From: Rhodopseudomonas sp. BAL398
GTDB taxonomy: Bacteria; Pseudomonadota; Alphaproteobacteria; Rhizobiales; Xanthobacteraceae
DNA: 64,000 bases
Direction of reading: 5' to 3'
Assembly (NCBI RefSeq): GCF_033001325.1
Contig: NZ_CP133111.1
Location: forward strand, 3,162,001-3,226,000
Shown here: piece after piece, positions 18,310 through 26,793 of the stretch
Numbering within the stretch: the stretch's first letter is position 1
Layout: every line of letters starts with the position of its first letter
The notes under the pieces: generated by a model
What the model was told of the DNA's origin: nothing
Database searches by the model: none
The model's input: only the letters and a program-made list of their open reading frames with translations
Translations under genes and position numbers: made by a program

Positions 18310-19899
18310 TCAGAACACCAGCGCTTTGGCCTGCTTGACCTGCGGCAGCGCCTGCACCTTGGCCAGCACCTCCGCCGGCACCGCGCCGTCGACCTCGACC
18401 AGCGCGATGGCGTCCTGGCCCTGGGCGTGACGGCCCAGATTGAAGGTCGCGATGTTGATCTTGGCGTCGCCCAACAGGCCGGCGAAGCGGCCGATGAAGC
18501 CCGGCTTGTCCTCGTTGGTGACATAGATCATCGACTTGCCGAATTCGGCGTCAACCCGGATGCCCTTGATATCGACCAGCCGCGGCCGACCGTCGGCATA
18601 GACCGTGCCCGACACCGAGCGCTCCTGCCGCTCGGTGGTGACCGTCAGCGTGATCAGGCTGTCGTAATCGCTTTGCGCGGCGCGGACGACTTCGTCAACC
18701 ACCATGCCGCGCTCCTTGGCGATCACCGGCGCCGACACCACGTTGATATCGCCCAGCATCGGCCGCAACAGGCCGGTCAGCACCGCCGAGGTCAGCGCCT
18801 TGATCTTCATCTCGGCGACATTGCCCTCATAGGTGATCGTGACCTTGGTGATGCCGGACTCGGTGAGCTGGCCGGCGAACGAGCCGAGCTTTTCGGCCAG
18901 TTCGATGTAGGGCTTCAGCTTCGGCGCCTCTTCGGCGGTGATCGACGGAAAATTCACCGCGTTGGAGATCGCGCCGGTCAGCAGATAGTCCGACATCTGC
19001 TCGGCGACCTGCAGCGCGACGTTTTCCTGGGCCTCGGCGGTGGAGGCGCCCAGATGCGGGGTGCAGATCACATTGGGGTGGCCGAACAGCACGTTCTTGG
19101 TAGCCGGCTCCTCGACGAACACGTCGAAGGCGGCGCCCGCGACCTGCTTGGCATTCAACGCATCGACCAGCGCCTGCTCGTCGACCAGACCGCCGCGCGC
19201 GCAGTTGATGATGCGCACGCCCTTCTTCATCTTGGCGATCGCCGCCGCGTCGATGATGTTCTTGGTCTTGTCGGTCAGCGGCGTATGCAGGGTGATGAAA
19301 TCGGCGCGCTTGAACAGCTCGTCCAGCTCGACCTTCTCGACGCCGATGTCCTTGGCGCGCTCCGGCGACAGGAACGGATCGAAGGCAACCACCTTCATCT
19401 TCAGGCCGAGCGCGCGGTCGGCGACGATCGCGCCGATATTGCCGCAGCCGATCACGCCGAGCGTCTTGGCGGTGATCTCGACGCCCATGAAGCGGTTCTT
19501 CTCCCACTTGCCGGCCTGGGTCGAGGCATCGGCCGCCGGAATTTCGCGCGCCAGCGACAACATCAAGGTGATCGCGTGTTCGGCGGTGGTGATCGAATTG
19601 CCGAACGGCGTGTTCATCACGATGATGCCCTTGGCGGTCGCCGCGGGGATTTCCACATTGTCGACGCCGATGCCGGCGCGGCCGATCACCTTGAGCTTGG
19701 TGGCCTTTTCGAGAATCTTGGCTGTCGCCTTGGTGGCGGAGCGGATCGCCAGCCCGTCATAATTGCCGATGATCTCGGCGAGTTTCTCTTTGTCCTTGCC
19801 GAGCGCGGGCTGGAAGTCGACGTCGATGCCGCGATCCTTGAAGATCTGCACGGCGGCGGGGGACAAAGCGTCGGAGATGAGGACTCTGGGAGCGGTCAT
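18310..19899 (-). CDS. serA: D-3-phosphoglycerate dehydrogenase
   Basis: Protein of 529 residues that oxidises 3-phosphoglycerate to 3-phosphohydroxypyruvate with NAD, the first step of serine synthesis. The NAD-binding GCGNIG, the catalytic-region NCARGGLVDE and the TPHLGAST histidine motif are present. An intervening domain and a C-terminal ACT domain (AEFGKSMIYVTNEDKPGFIG onward) make this the long bacterial form. The ATG at 19899 follows AGGAA by six bases. It is the second gene of a serC-serA operon, separated from serC by a long inverted repeat. Confidence 0.96.
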   Translation of the reverse strand: MTAPRVLISDALSPAAVQIFKDRGIDVDFQPALGKDKEKLAEIIGNYDGLAIRSATKATAKILEKATKLKVIGRAGIGVDNVEIPAATAKGIIVMNTPFGNSITTAEHAITLMLSLAREIPAADASTQAGKWEKNRFMGVEITAKTLGVIGCGNIGAIVADRALGLKMKVVAFDPFLSPERAKDIGVEKVELDELFKRADFITLHTPLTDKTKNIIDAAAIAKMKKGVRIINCARGGLVDEQALVDALNAKQVAGAAFDVFVEEPATKNVLFGHPNVICTPHLGASTAEAQENVALQVAEQMSDYLLTGAISNAVNFPSITAEEAPKLKPYIELAEKLGSFAGQLTESGITKVTITYEGNVAEMKIKALTSAVLTGLLRPMLGDINVVSAPVIAKERGMVVDEVVRAAQSDYDSLITLTVTTERQERSVSGTVYADGRPRLVDIKGIRVDAEFGKSMIYVTNEDKPGFIGRFAGLLGDAKINIATFNLGRHAQGQDAIALVEVDGAVPAEVLAKVQALPQVKQAKALVF

Positions 19900-19933
19900 G
19901 GGGGTGTTCCTGAAATGAAAAGGGAATGCGCTC

Positions 19934-20071
19934 ATTCCCTCTCCCCTTGTGGGAGAGGGTGGCGCGGACGAAGTCCGCGACGGGTGAGGGGTATCGGCAC
20001 GACGCGGCTCATCACCCCCTCACCCGCTTTCGCTTCGCGAAGGCACCCTCTCCCACAAGGGGAGAGGGGAA
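19934..20071. repeat. Long inverted repeat (family D) inside the serC-serA operon
   Basis: Outer arms CCCTCTCCCCTTGTGGGAGAG and its complement near 20050-20069 enclose two shorter stems around gcggacgaagtccgcg and cgctttcgcttcgcgaag. The whole element of about 138 bases fills the serC-serA gap. Related shorter elements lie at the two ends of uvrB (53246-53349, 55787-55891). Confidence 0.8.
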
Positions 20072-20083
20072 GAAGATGCGGAG

Positions 20084-21253
20084 TTAGGCCGCCTTGGGCA
20101 GCGCGGCCTTGGTGGTTTCGAACGCCCAGTCGAGCCACTGCGTCAGCGCGGCGACGTCGGCGGCTTCCACCGTGGCGCCGCACCAGATGCGCAGACCGGC
20201 GGGCGCGTCGCGATAGGCGCCGATGTCGTAGCCGGCGCCTTCCTTCTCGACCGCCGCCACCAGCTTCTTGGCGAAGTCGGCCTGGACGTCGGCTGCGAGC
20301 GCGGTGATCGCCGGATCAACCACGGTCATGCAGACCGAGGTGTTGGAGCGGATCGCCGGATCCTTGGCGAGGAAGGCGACCCATGGGGTCTTCGCCTGCC
20401 AGTCGGCCAGAACCTTGGTGTTGGCGTCGGCGCGCGCGATCAGCGCGTTGAGACCGCCGACCGATTTCGCCCAGTTCAGCGCATCGAGATAGTCCTCGAC
20501 GCAGAGCATCGACGGGGTATTGATGGTCTCGCCCTGGAAGATGCCCTCATTGAGCTTGCCGCCCTTGGTGAGGCGGAAGATCTTCGGCAGCGGCCAGGCC
20601 GGGGTGTAGCTTTCGAGCCGCGCCACGGCGCGGGGCGACAGGATCAGCATGCCATGCGCGGCCTCGCCGCCCAGCGCCTTCTGCCAGGAGAAGGTGACGA
20701 CGTCGAGCTTGGCCCAATCGAGCTTCTGGGCGAAGGCTGCCGAGGTGGCGTCGCAAATGGTCAGGCCTTCGCGGTCGGCCGCGATCCAGTCGCCGTTGGG
20801 CACGCGCACGCCCGAGGTGGTGCCGTTCCAGGTGAAGACAACGTCGGAGGCGAAATCGACCTTCGACAGGTCGGGGATCTCGCCATAGCCGGCCTTCAGC
20901 TTGGTGACGTCCTTGAGCTTCAATTCCTTGGTGATGTCGGAGACCCAGCCGTCGCCGAAGGATTCCCAGGCGATGGTGGTGACCGGGCGGGCGCCGAGCA
21001 GCGACCACAGCGCCATTTCGACCGCGCCGGTGTCCGACGCCGGTACGATGCCGATCTTGTAATCGGCCGGCACTTCAAGCACCTCGCGGGTCAGATCGAT
21101 CGCGAGTTTGAGCTTGGCTTTGCCAACTTTGGCGCGATGCGAGCGGCCGAGCGGGGCGTCTTTGAGATTTTCGGCGGTCCATCCGGGGCGCTTGGCGCAG
21201 GGGCCGGAGGAGAAATTAGGCGTAGCGGGCCGCGATGCGGGCTTTGTCGTCAT
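20084..21253 (-). CDS. serC: Phosphoserine aminotransferase
   Basis: PLP enzyme of 389 residues that transaminates 3-phosphohydroxypyruvate to O-phosphoserine, the second step of serine synthesis (it can also act in pyridoxine synthesis). It has the alphaproteobacterial N-terminus [13 protein letters not shown] and the cofactor lysine Lys192 in [13 protein letters not shown]. It is first in the operon, followed by serA. The ATG at 21253 is preceded by GGAAGG, which is partly buried in a small hairpin of the leader. Confidence 0.95.
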   Translation of the reverse strand: MTTKPASRPATPNFSSGPCAKRPGWTAENLKDAPLGRSHRAKVGKAKLKLAIDLTREVLEVPADYKIGIVPASDTGAVEMALWSLLGARPVTTIAWESFGDGWVSDITKELKLKDVTKLKAGYGEIPDLSKVDFASDVVFTWNGTTSGVRVPNGDWIAADREGLTICDATSAAFAQKLDWAKLDVVTFSWQKALGGEAAHGMLILSPRAVARLESYTPAWPLPKIFRLTKGGKLNEGIFQGETINTPSMLCVEDYLDALNWAKSVGGLNALIARADANTKVLADWQAKTPWVAFLAKDPAIRSNTSVCMTVVDPAITALAADVQADFAKKLVAAVEKEGAGYDIGAYRDAPAGLRIWCGATVEAADVAALTQWLDWAFETTKAALPKAA

Positions 21254-21256
21254 GTT

Positions 21257-21294
21257 CTATCCTTCCAGATAGCTAGCCTCCCGTTGGGGGGAGG
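21257..21294 (-). ncRNA. Structured serC leader (serC RNA motif candidate)
   Basis: Two adjacent stems directly upstream of the serC ATG: CCTCCC/GGGAGG (21277-21282 with 21289-21294) and CTATC/GATAG (21257-21261 with 21268-21272). The loop of the second holds GGAAG, the ribosome-binding region. A conserved serC RNA motif upstream of serC has been reported in alphaproteobacteria. The position and paired stems fit it, but I could not compare with the published consensus. Confidence 0.5.
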
Positions 21295-21473
21295 TGTCCC
21301 GCCGCCGTGCATAGTGGAATGCCCTTGGAAGTCAAGAAACTTCGCCGCAGCGGCGCGACATCGAGCACTAGACCTTCGGCTGTGATCGGCCCGACCATTG
21401 CCACGGCGCCGCCAGCGCCGCGCCGATCCGAACAGGTGCCCGCACCGGACGCGGTTGCGGAGCGGCGTGATCG

Positions 21474-21668
21474 CTACCGGCCAGCCTTGCGGGAATCGTG
21501 CGGCGCCGACGAAGAGCCCTCTGTCGGCTGTCGGCCGCTGGCGGCCGGGGACAAGGCGATCACCGTCTCCGCCGCGTTTGGCGAACTGGCGGATTTTGTA
21601 TTCGCCAACTCGACCGGACCCAGCAGCGTCGCCGCCGCCAGCACGGAAATATGGAATTTGGTTTGCAT
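21474..21668 (-). CDS. Possible small exported protein
   Basis: An ATG at 21668 opens 64 codons. The first 22 residues look like a signal peptide (MQTKFHISVLAAATLLGPVELA), followed by a Ser/Ala-rich tail without hydrophobic segments. No family is recognised and the Shine-Dalgarno site is weak (GAG), so it may be a chance frame. Confidence 0.3.
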   Translation of the reverse strand: MQTKFHISVLAAATLLGPVELANTKSASSPNAAETVIALSPAASGRQPTEGSSSAPHDSRKAGR

Positions 21669-21795
21669 GCTAAATCTCAATCGAACACGACAGCCGGCTA
21701 ACAGCTGAAATACCATCGTGTTCCGTTTTTCAAGAGCAAGCTCGTCCCACTCGCTTTTGTGACCACGGCTGCCGTGGCATCCCGCACGCGCTGCG

Positions 21796-22047
21796 TTAGC
21801 GGGGCGGCACGTCCTCCAGGAGTTGAGCCAGCGACTTCTGCCGGGCCGGACCAACGCCCGCCCTGTCTGGGAGTCCGGCGATCCAGCCGCGCAGGGTCGC
21901 CGATTTCAGCGGATCTTCGGCAGCTTCGGCCGGATTGCATCGGCGCTCGCAGGCGGCGCAACGGCCCAAAAAGATCTCGGCGCAGGTGCTGCAATCCAGC
22001 GCTGCCGCCCCATGGGCGAATGTCGCTCCGGATTCGGCGGGATCCAT
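21796..22047 (-). CDS. Small cysteine-rich protein
   Basis: Protein of 83 residues with five cysteines in DCSTCAEIFLGRCAACERRC. The spacing C-x2-C-x8-C-x2-C-x3-C could hold zinc or an iron-sulfur cluster. A good GGAGG at 22052-22056 lies four bases before the ATG at 22047, and the third codon positions are mostly G/C as in real genes here. I do not recognise the family. It stands alone on the minus strand between a possible small exported protein and a GNAT gene. Confidence 0.55.
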   Translation of the reverse strand: MDPAESGATFAHGAAALDCSTCAEIFLGRCAACERRCNPAEAAEDPLKSATLRGWIAGLPDRAGVGPARQKSLAQLLEDVPPR

Positions 22048-22209
22048 GGCGCCTCCGATCTGCGGTGTGAGGCGACACCGCGCTGCGAGACCGAGCTTCG
22101 AGACTGAATCACAAAGAGTCTGCACCGCGCTCACGGCGCAGTCTGGTCAATTCCAGACATCACGCAGGCGGCCGGCGGCGATCGCCGGCAATGAGGCAAG
22201 CACGGCGGT

Positions 22210-22671
22210 TCAAAACCGCATCGTCATCCCGACATGGCTCGGGGCAAATCCAAGGCGGACGTAGAACCGCTGGGCGTCGACGCGGCTTTGGTGGGTGAAC
22301 AATTCGAGCAGCTTGCAGCCCTGCCCGCGCGCCTCGTCGATCGCCCAGCGCACCATCTGCTCGCCAATGCCGCGGCCGCGGCACCCGCTGGCGACGCGGA
22401 CATCCTCGATGATGCCGCGCGAGGCGCCTTGCGAACTCAATCCCGGCAGGATGCACAATTGCAGGCAGCCGAGCACGCCGCCGGCGTCCTGCGCCACCAT
22501 CATCCGGATATGGGCGGCACGCTCGATCGCCTCGAAGGCCGCGTAGTAGGATGGCGGCAGCGGATCCTCGACGCGCTCGCGGCCGCTGCCGAGATGATCG
22601 TCGGCCAGCATCGCCACGATCGCAGCGACATCGTCGCGCCGGGCGCGCCGCATGGTGACGGCTGTTGTCAT
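22210..22671 (-). CDS. GNAT family N-acetyltransferase
   Basis: Protein of 153 residues with acetyl-CoA motif A VASGCRGRGIGEQMV (Q/RxxGxG type as CRGRGIG). It is followed by the family's C-terminal LLELFTHQSRVDAQRFYVRLGF, typical of small GNAT enzymes of the PA4794/YpeA kind. The substrate is unknown. The ATG at 22671 follows GGGAG by six to seven bases. It is 16 bases from the end of the preceding GST gene on the same strand, so the two are probably cotranscribed. Confidence 0.85.
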   Translation of the reverse strand: MTTAVTMRRARRDDVAAIVAMLADDHLGSGRERVEDPLPPSYYAAFEAIERAAHIRMMVAQDAGGVLGCLQLCILPGLSSQGASRGIIEDVRVASGCRGRGIGEQMVRWAIDEARGQGCKLLELFTHQSRVDAQRFYVRLGFAPSHVGMTMRF

Positions 22672-22687
22672 GGTCCACTCCCGGAAA

Positions 22688-23278
22688 TCAATTTGCCGCG
22701 GGCAAGCCGAGCTGCTGCTCGGCCGCGGCGATCCAGCGCCGCACCGCCTTGTAGCCGTCGAGATGAAAGCCGCCCTGATGGGCGACGCGGCTATAGGCCA
22801 GCAGCGCGACATCGGCCAGCGACAGCCGGTCGCCGACCAGGAATGGCGTCGCGGCAAGCTGCTGCTCCAGCCGCGCCAGCGCCGCATAGCCGCGCTTGAG
22901 CTTGTCCGGATCGAGTTCGGAGATATCCTTGCCGAGATAGAGCATCTGATAGCGGCACACAGCGATATAGGGCTCGTGGCTGTATTGCTCCCAGAACAGC
23001 CATTCATCCATCTTGGCGGCTTCGAAGGCATCGGCGGGAATGAGGTCGCTGCCACGCGCGAGATAACGGATGATGGCGTTGGACTGCGCCAGCGCCCGGC
23101 CATCGTCGAACGCCACCACCGGCACCTGGCCGGCGCCGTTCAGCTTCAGGAAGGCCGGGGTGCGGCTCTCGCCCTTCATGGTGTCGATCGCGATCCAGTC
23201 ATAGCGCAGGCCGAGCCGGTCGCAGACCCACTTCACCTTGAGGCAATTGCCCGAATTGAGATCGCCGTAAATCTGCAT
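22688..23278 (-). CDS. Glutathione S-transferase family protein (1)
   Basis: Protein of 196 residues. The N-terminal thioredoxin-like domain begins MQIYGDLNSGNCLKVKWVCD, with the cis-proline loop GQVPVVAFDDG and the glutathione gamma-glutamyl site AQSNAIIRYLA. The C-terminal domain is helical with SLADVALLAYSRVA. The usual substrate pocket does not reveal a function. The GTG at 23287 is an alternative start. It is one of four GST genes in the window and lies upstream of a GNAT gene on the same strand. Confidence 0.85.
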   Translation of the reverse strand: MQIYGDLNSGNCLKVKWVCDRLGLRYDWIAIDTMKGESRTPAFLKLNGAGQVPVVAFDDGRALAQSNAIIRYLARGSDLIPADAFEAAKMDEWLFWEQYSHEPYIAVCRYQMLYLGKDISELDPDKLKRGYAALARLEQQLAATPFLVGDRLSLADVALLAYSRVAHQGGFHLDGYKAVRRWIAAAEQQLGLPAAN

Positions 23279-23349
23279 CGCCGCCACCTTGCACCGGCGA
23301 TAGAGCAGCAGCCGATGGCGGGGCTGTCAAGCCGCGCCGACGGCGCGCG

Positions 23350-24171
23350 CTAGAACTTGTAGCCGAGACCGCCGCGCACGGTGTTGATATTGACGTCGGC
23401 GCCGGCATTGACGAAGCGAAGATACTCCCACTCCGCTCGCGCGAACAGATTGCCGAACAGCATCACCTCGGTGCCGAGCCCAGCCGCGTAACCATACAGC
23501 ATCTTGCCGCCGATCGAATCGGTCGCGGTGTAAATCGTCCGAGGACCGTTTGCGGCGCCAGCTAACGTCGCGTCCGACCTGTCGGAGATCAGCACATTGC
23601 TGGAAAGCTCCGCGCGCCCCAGCGCGACGCCAGCGAACAGATATGGAAGGAAACTGCCGATCGCGTAGCCGGCCCTCGCCCGAACGGTGCCGATGTCGGT
23701 AATCGACACCGATCGCGACGAGATCAGTCCGACGTTGTGATAAAGACCATCGGCCAATGGCGTCACATAGGTCAGCGGAACAGGCGCAACCGTGGACGTG
23801 CCGTTGAAATTGCCATGCATGTAGTTGGCTTCGACACCCAGAACCGTATCATCCCACTGGCCGTTATAGCCGGCGAATCCCCCAAACGTCGCCTGATGCA
23901 AATTGACCTTGCTGCTCGCTTGCGAGACCGATGTTACGGTGCCCTGAAGAATATTGTTGGGACCGAGCGCCTGCCCGATCAGCGCATCATTAGATCCGGA
24001 AAAATTCATGTCGGCGGAGCCATAACCGACCTGCCCGCCGACATAGAAGCCCTGCCAGTCCGGCACCACCGCCGGACCGTCGAACATCGAACCGCGCAGG
24101 AAGGGCATATCGGCCGCCACGGCGCCCTGTGCGACTGCTACCAGCGCCGTCGCCAACAAAAATCTACGCAT
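23350..24171 (-). CDS. Outer-membrane beta-barrel protein (Omp25/31-like) 1
   Basis: Protein of 273 residues with a signal peptide of about 21 residues ending GAVA-AD. Then come alternating strands with WQGFYVGGQVGYG at the start of the barrel and WEYLRFVNAG ... GGLGYKF at the end, the terminal Phe being typical for outer-membrane insertion. This is the eight-stranded porin-like Omp25/Omp31 family common in Rhizobiales. The role may be structural or in host or surface contact. GGAG precedes the ATG at 24171. Confidence 0.85.
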   Translation of the reverse strand: MRRFLLATALVAVAQGAVAADMPFLRGSMFDGPAVVPDWQGFYVGGQVGYGSADMNFSGSNDALIGQALGPNNILQGTVTSVSQASSKVNLHQATFGGFAGYNGQWDDTVLGVEANYMHGNFNGTSTVAPVPLTYVTPLADGLYHNVGLISSRSVSITDIGTVRARAGYAIGSFLPYLFAGVALGRAELSSNVLISDRSDATLAGAANGPRTIYTATDSIGGKMLYGYAAGLGTEVMLFGNLFARAEWEYLRFVNAGADVNINTVRGGLGYKF

Positions 24172-24302
24172 CGCAACGCTCCTCCACACATCCGGTACGT
24201 CGCGATTATTGCCTGTTAACCTTAATCAATCGTTGTGGCGAGCAGGTCATTTGCGTGATCCTTCAAGAAGTCCGCAACTCAATTCGCTTCGCACAAGCGA
24301 AA

Positions 24303-24329
24303 ACGGCGCGGGAAGCTCCCGCGCCGTTA
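24303..24329 (-). terminator. Rho-independent terminator
   Basis: AACGGCGCGGGA, three-base loop, TCCCGCGCCGTT: a 12-base-pair perfect stem followed by TTT on the minus strand (a run of five T counting the stem end). It ends the beta-barrel gene at 24358-25200. Confidence 0.85.
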
Positions 24330-24357
24330 ATAATCGTTAAAGCCTCGTGGCTGGCGA

Positions 24358-25200
24358 TCAGCCCTTGCGCATCAGCGGCGGCGCGTAGACCGCCGGCGCC
24401 GGGCTGTCGAGATTCCAGCGCACGCCGAGCTTCACGTCGTGCGAGGTGATGTCTTTGATCTTGTAAAACGAGCTCGAGCCACGAGTACCGTCGAACTGGC
24501 TGTAGCCGGCCGTCGAAACCGAACCCATATCGACGTAGCTGTAGGCCAGCTCAAGCGTGACGTTCGGAGTGACCTTGTAGGCGAGACCGGCATGCGCGGC
24601 CCAGGCGAAGTTCCACTTCGAGACGTTGTCGAAATATGTGGCCGAATGAGTGTAAGACGGGCCCGCATACTGGTTGAAGCCGTCGTCGCGGAAGCCTTTG
24701 AGGTTGACATTGGCGACGCCGACGCCGGCGCCAACGAACGGCGTAACGCACCACCACGTACCGAGATCGACATAGCCGTTGGCGAGGATGAGGTATTCCT
24801 GCTTGTTGCCGGAATAACTGTCGGCGGAAGTCCCGCCGACGCCGTAATCGACCACGGTCGAACCGTGGATTGCCGCGTTGCCGCGATACTGGCCGGTGAC
24901 GTCAGCCCGGAACCAACTGTTGAATTGGTAGCCGACACCGAGCCCGAACAAGGTCGCGCTGGAGACGTCGAAGCCCTTGTCCTGCGACGCCGACCGCAGT
25001 GGATTGGTATCTTCGAACTTGACGTTCTGGTTGGTCATTCCGATATCGCCGCGCAGATACCAACCGCCAAAATCCTCGGCCGGCGGCGGCGCATACATCA
25101 TCTGCGGCGGCGGCGCGATCGAGGGCATATCGGCGGCGAGCGCCACGGTGGACATCATCGAAGCCGCTCCGGCGGCCATCAGAAATTTCACGCTACGCAT
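24358..25200 (-). CDS. Outer-membrane beta-barrel protein (Omp25/31-like) 2
   Basis: Protein of 280 residues with a signal peptide ending ALA-AD and a proline-rich stretch (APPPQMMYAPPPAEDF) before the first strand GGWYLRGDIGM. The barrel closes with SHDVKLGVRWNL before a short tail (LMRKG), which is unusual because most such barrels end in Phe. It is related in plan to the barrel at 23350-24171 but diverged. A strong terminator follows, so it is a single-gene transcript. Confidence 0.85.
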   Translation of the reverse strand: MRSVKFLMAAGAASMMSTVALAADMPSIAPPPQMMYAPPPAEDFGGWYLRGDIGMTNQNVKFEDTNPLRSASQDKGFDVSSATLFGLGVGYQFNSWFRADVTGQYRGNAAIHGSTVVDYGVGGTSADSYSGNKQEYLILANGYVDLGTWWCVTPFVGAGVGVANVNLKGFRDDGFNQYAGPSYTHSATYFDNVSKWNFAWAAHAGLAYKVTPNVTLELAYSYVDMGSVSTAGYSQFDGTRGSSSFYKIKDITSHDVKLGVRWNLDSPAPAVYAPPLMRKG

Positions 25201-25403
25201 TGGCTTCGTCCTTATCCAAGAGGGCGACTACGGAGGCCCCACACCGAAAACTCATGGACAAACGATGCCAGACAATTCTTAAGCGGCACTTAACCCTAAT
25301 TTTTAAGGTTGATATTTGGTGAGAGATTTGGCGGTCAGAAAACGCCATGTGCAGCGCCACAATCGGCGCCGCCACAATTACTAACGATCAGTTACCGGGT
25401 GGT

Positions 25404-26672
25404 TCAGCGCGCGTGTCGCGGCATTTTCGGCAGGAACACCGCCAGGAGTCCGATCGCCGGCAGGAAGGCGCAGATCTGATAGACGAAATCGATGCCCGAA
25501 TGGTCGGCGACCCGCCCGAGCACGGCGGCGCCGATGCCACCGATGCCGAAGGCGAAGCCGAAGAACACCCCCGAGATCATGCCGAAGCGATGCGGCATCA
25601 GTTCCTGCGCGAACACGATGATCGCCGGCGTCGCCGACGCCAGGATGAAGCCGATGAACACCGTCAGCACCGCGCTGGCGGCGAGCCCGACATGGGGCAG
25701 CGCCAGCGTGAACGGCAGCGTGCCGAGGATCGAGAACCAGATCACATAGCGGCGGCCGAAGCGGTCGCCGAGCGGCCCGCCGAAGAACACCCCGGCCGCG
25801 GCGGCGCCGAGGAAGATAAATAGGAACAGCTGCGCGGTCTGGGTCGAGACCCCGAACTTGCCGATCAGATAGAAGGTGTAATAGCTCGACAGGCTCGACA
25901 GATAGAGCTGCTTGGAGAACAGAAGCACCACCAGCACCACCAGCGCGAACATCACCCGGCGCGAGCTCGGCGCGTCAGGATGCCGCGGCCCCGGCGCCGG
26001 CTTCTTGCGCGCGATCTGCGGCCGATACCACAACCCGATCCGCCACAGCACGACGATCGCCACGAAGGCGATCGAGGAGAACCAGGCGATGCTCGGCTGG
26101 CCGAACGGCACCACGATCAGCGCCGCCAGCACCGGCCCCATCGCGGTGCCGAGATTGCCGCCGACCTGGAACACGGATTGCGCCATGCCGTGACGCCCGC
26201 CCGACGCCAGCCGGGCGATCCGCGCCGATTCCGGGTGGAACACCGCCGAGCCGAGGCCGACCAGCGACGCGGCGATCAGGATGATGCCGTAGTGATGCGC
26301 GACGCTGAGCAGCAGCAGGCCGAAAAAGGTGAAGCCCATGCCGAGCGCCAGCGAGAACGGCTGCGCCTTCTTGTCGGTCAGGTGCCCGACAATCGGCTGC
26401 AGCAGCGAGGCGGTGAACTGGAACGTCAGCGTGATCAGCCCGATCTGGGTGAAATCGAGCGCGTAGTTCGCTTTCAGGATCGGATACACCGACGGGATCA
26501 GCGACTGCATGGTGTCGTTGAGGAAATGCGAAAAGCTGATGCCGCCGAGCACGATATAGGCCGGCCCCGCGGCGACCGCCGCCTTGCTGGCGGCCGCGCC
26601 CTGCGGTGCAACATCAACCGCCGCGATCGGCGCGACGGCAGTGTTCTCGGTGACGATAACAGGCTTGTTCAC
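25404..26672 (-). CDS. fsr: MFS transporter, fosmidomycin-resistance (Fsr) type
   Basis: Inner-membrane protein of 422 residues with 12 predicted helices. After an Ala-rich cytoplasmic start it shows the Fsr signature SHFLNDTMQSLIPSVYPILK, then LTFQFTASLLQPIVG, and SAVFHPESARIARLASGGRH, nearly the same as E. coli Fsr. The family exports fosmidomycin and probably other compounds; the natural substrate is unknown. The start is GTG at 26672. It lies downstream of glmM on the same strand, with a perfect hairpin between them. Confidence 0.9.
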   Translation of the reverse strand: MNKPVIVTENTAVAPIAAVDVAPQGAAASKAAVAAGPAYIVLGGISFSHFLNDTMQSLIPSVYPILKANYALDFTQIGLITLTFQFTASLLQPIVGHLTDKKAQPFSLALGMGFTFFGLLLLSVAHHYGIILIAASLVGLGSAVFHPESARIARLASGGRHGMAQSVFQVGGNLGTAMGPVLAALIVVPFGQPSIAWFSSIAFVAIVVLWRIGLWYRPQIARKKPAPGPRHPDAPSSRRVMFALVVLVVLLFSKQLYLSSLSSYYTFYLIGKFGVSTQTAQLFLFIFLGAAAAGVFFGGPLGDRFGRRYVIWFSILGTLPFTLALPHVGLAASAVLTVFIGFILASATPAIIVFAQELMPHRFGMISGVFFGFAFGIGGIGAAVLGRVADHSGIDFVYQICAFLPAIGLLAVFLPKMPRHAR

Positions 26673-26687
26673 GACGCAATCCCAGGA

Positions 26688-26710
26688 AGTAGGAGGACGC
26701 TCCTCCTACT
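26688..26710 (-). terminator. Hairpin between glmM and fsr
   Basis: AGTAGGAGGA, loop CGC, TCCTCCTACT: a ten-base-pair perfect stem 84 bases after the glmM stop and 15 bases before the fsr start. It lacks a T-run, so termination or control of fsr translation are both possible. Confidence 0.45.
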
Positions 26711-26793
26711 ATGTCGGAACGCTGCCGACCACTCCTAATAGCTAATAGCTGCGATGCGCCGGGCCGATCCGCCAGAACGGATCAACGCCGCTG

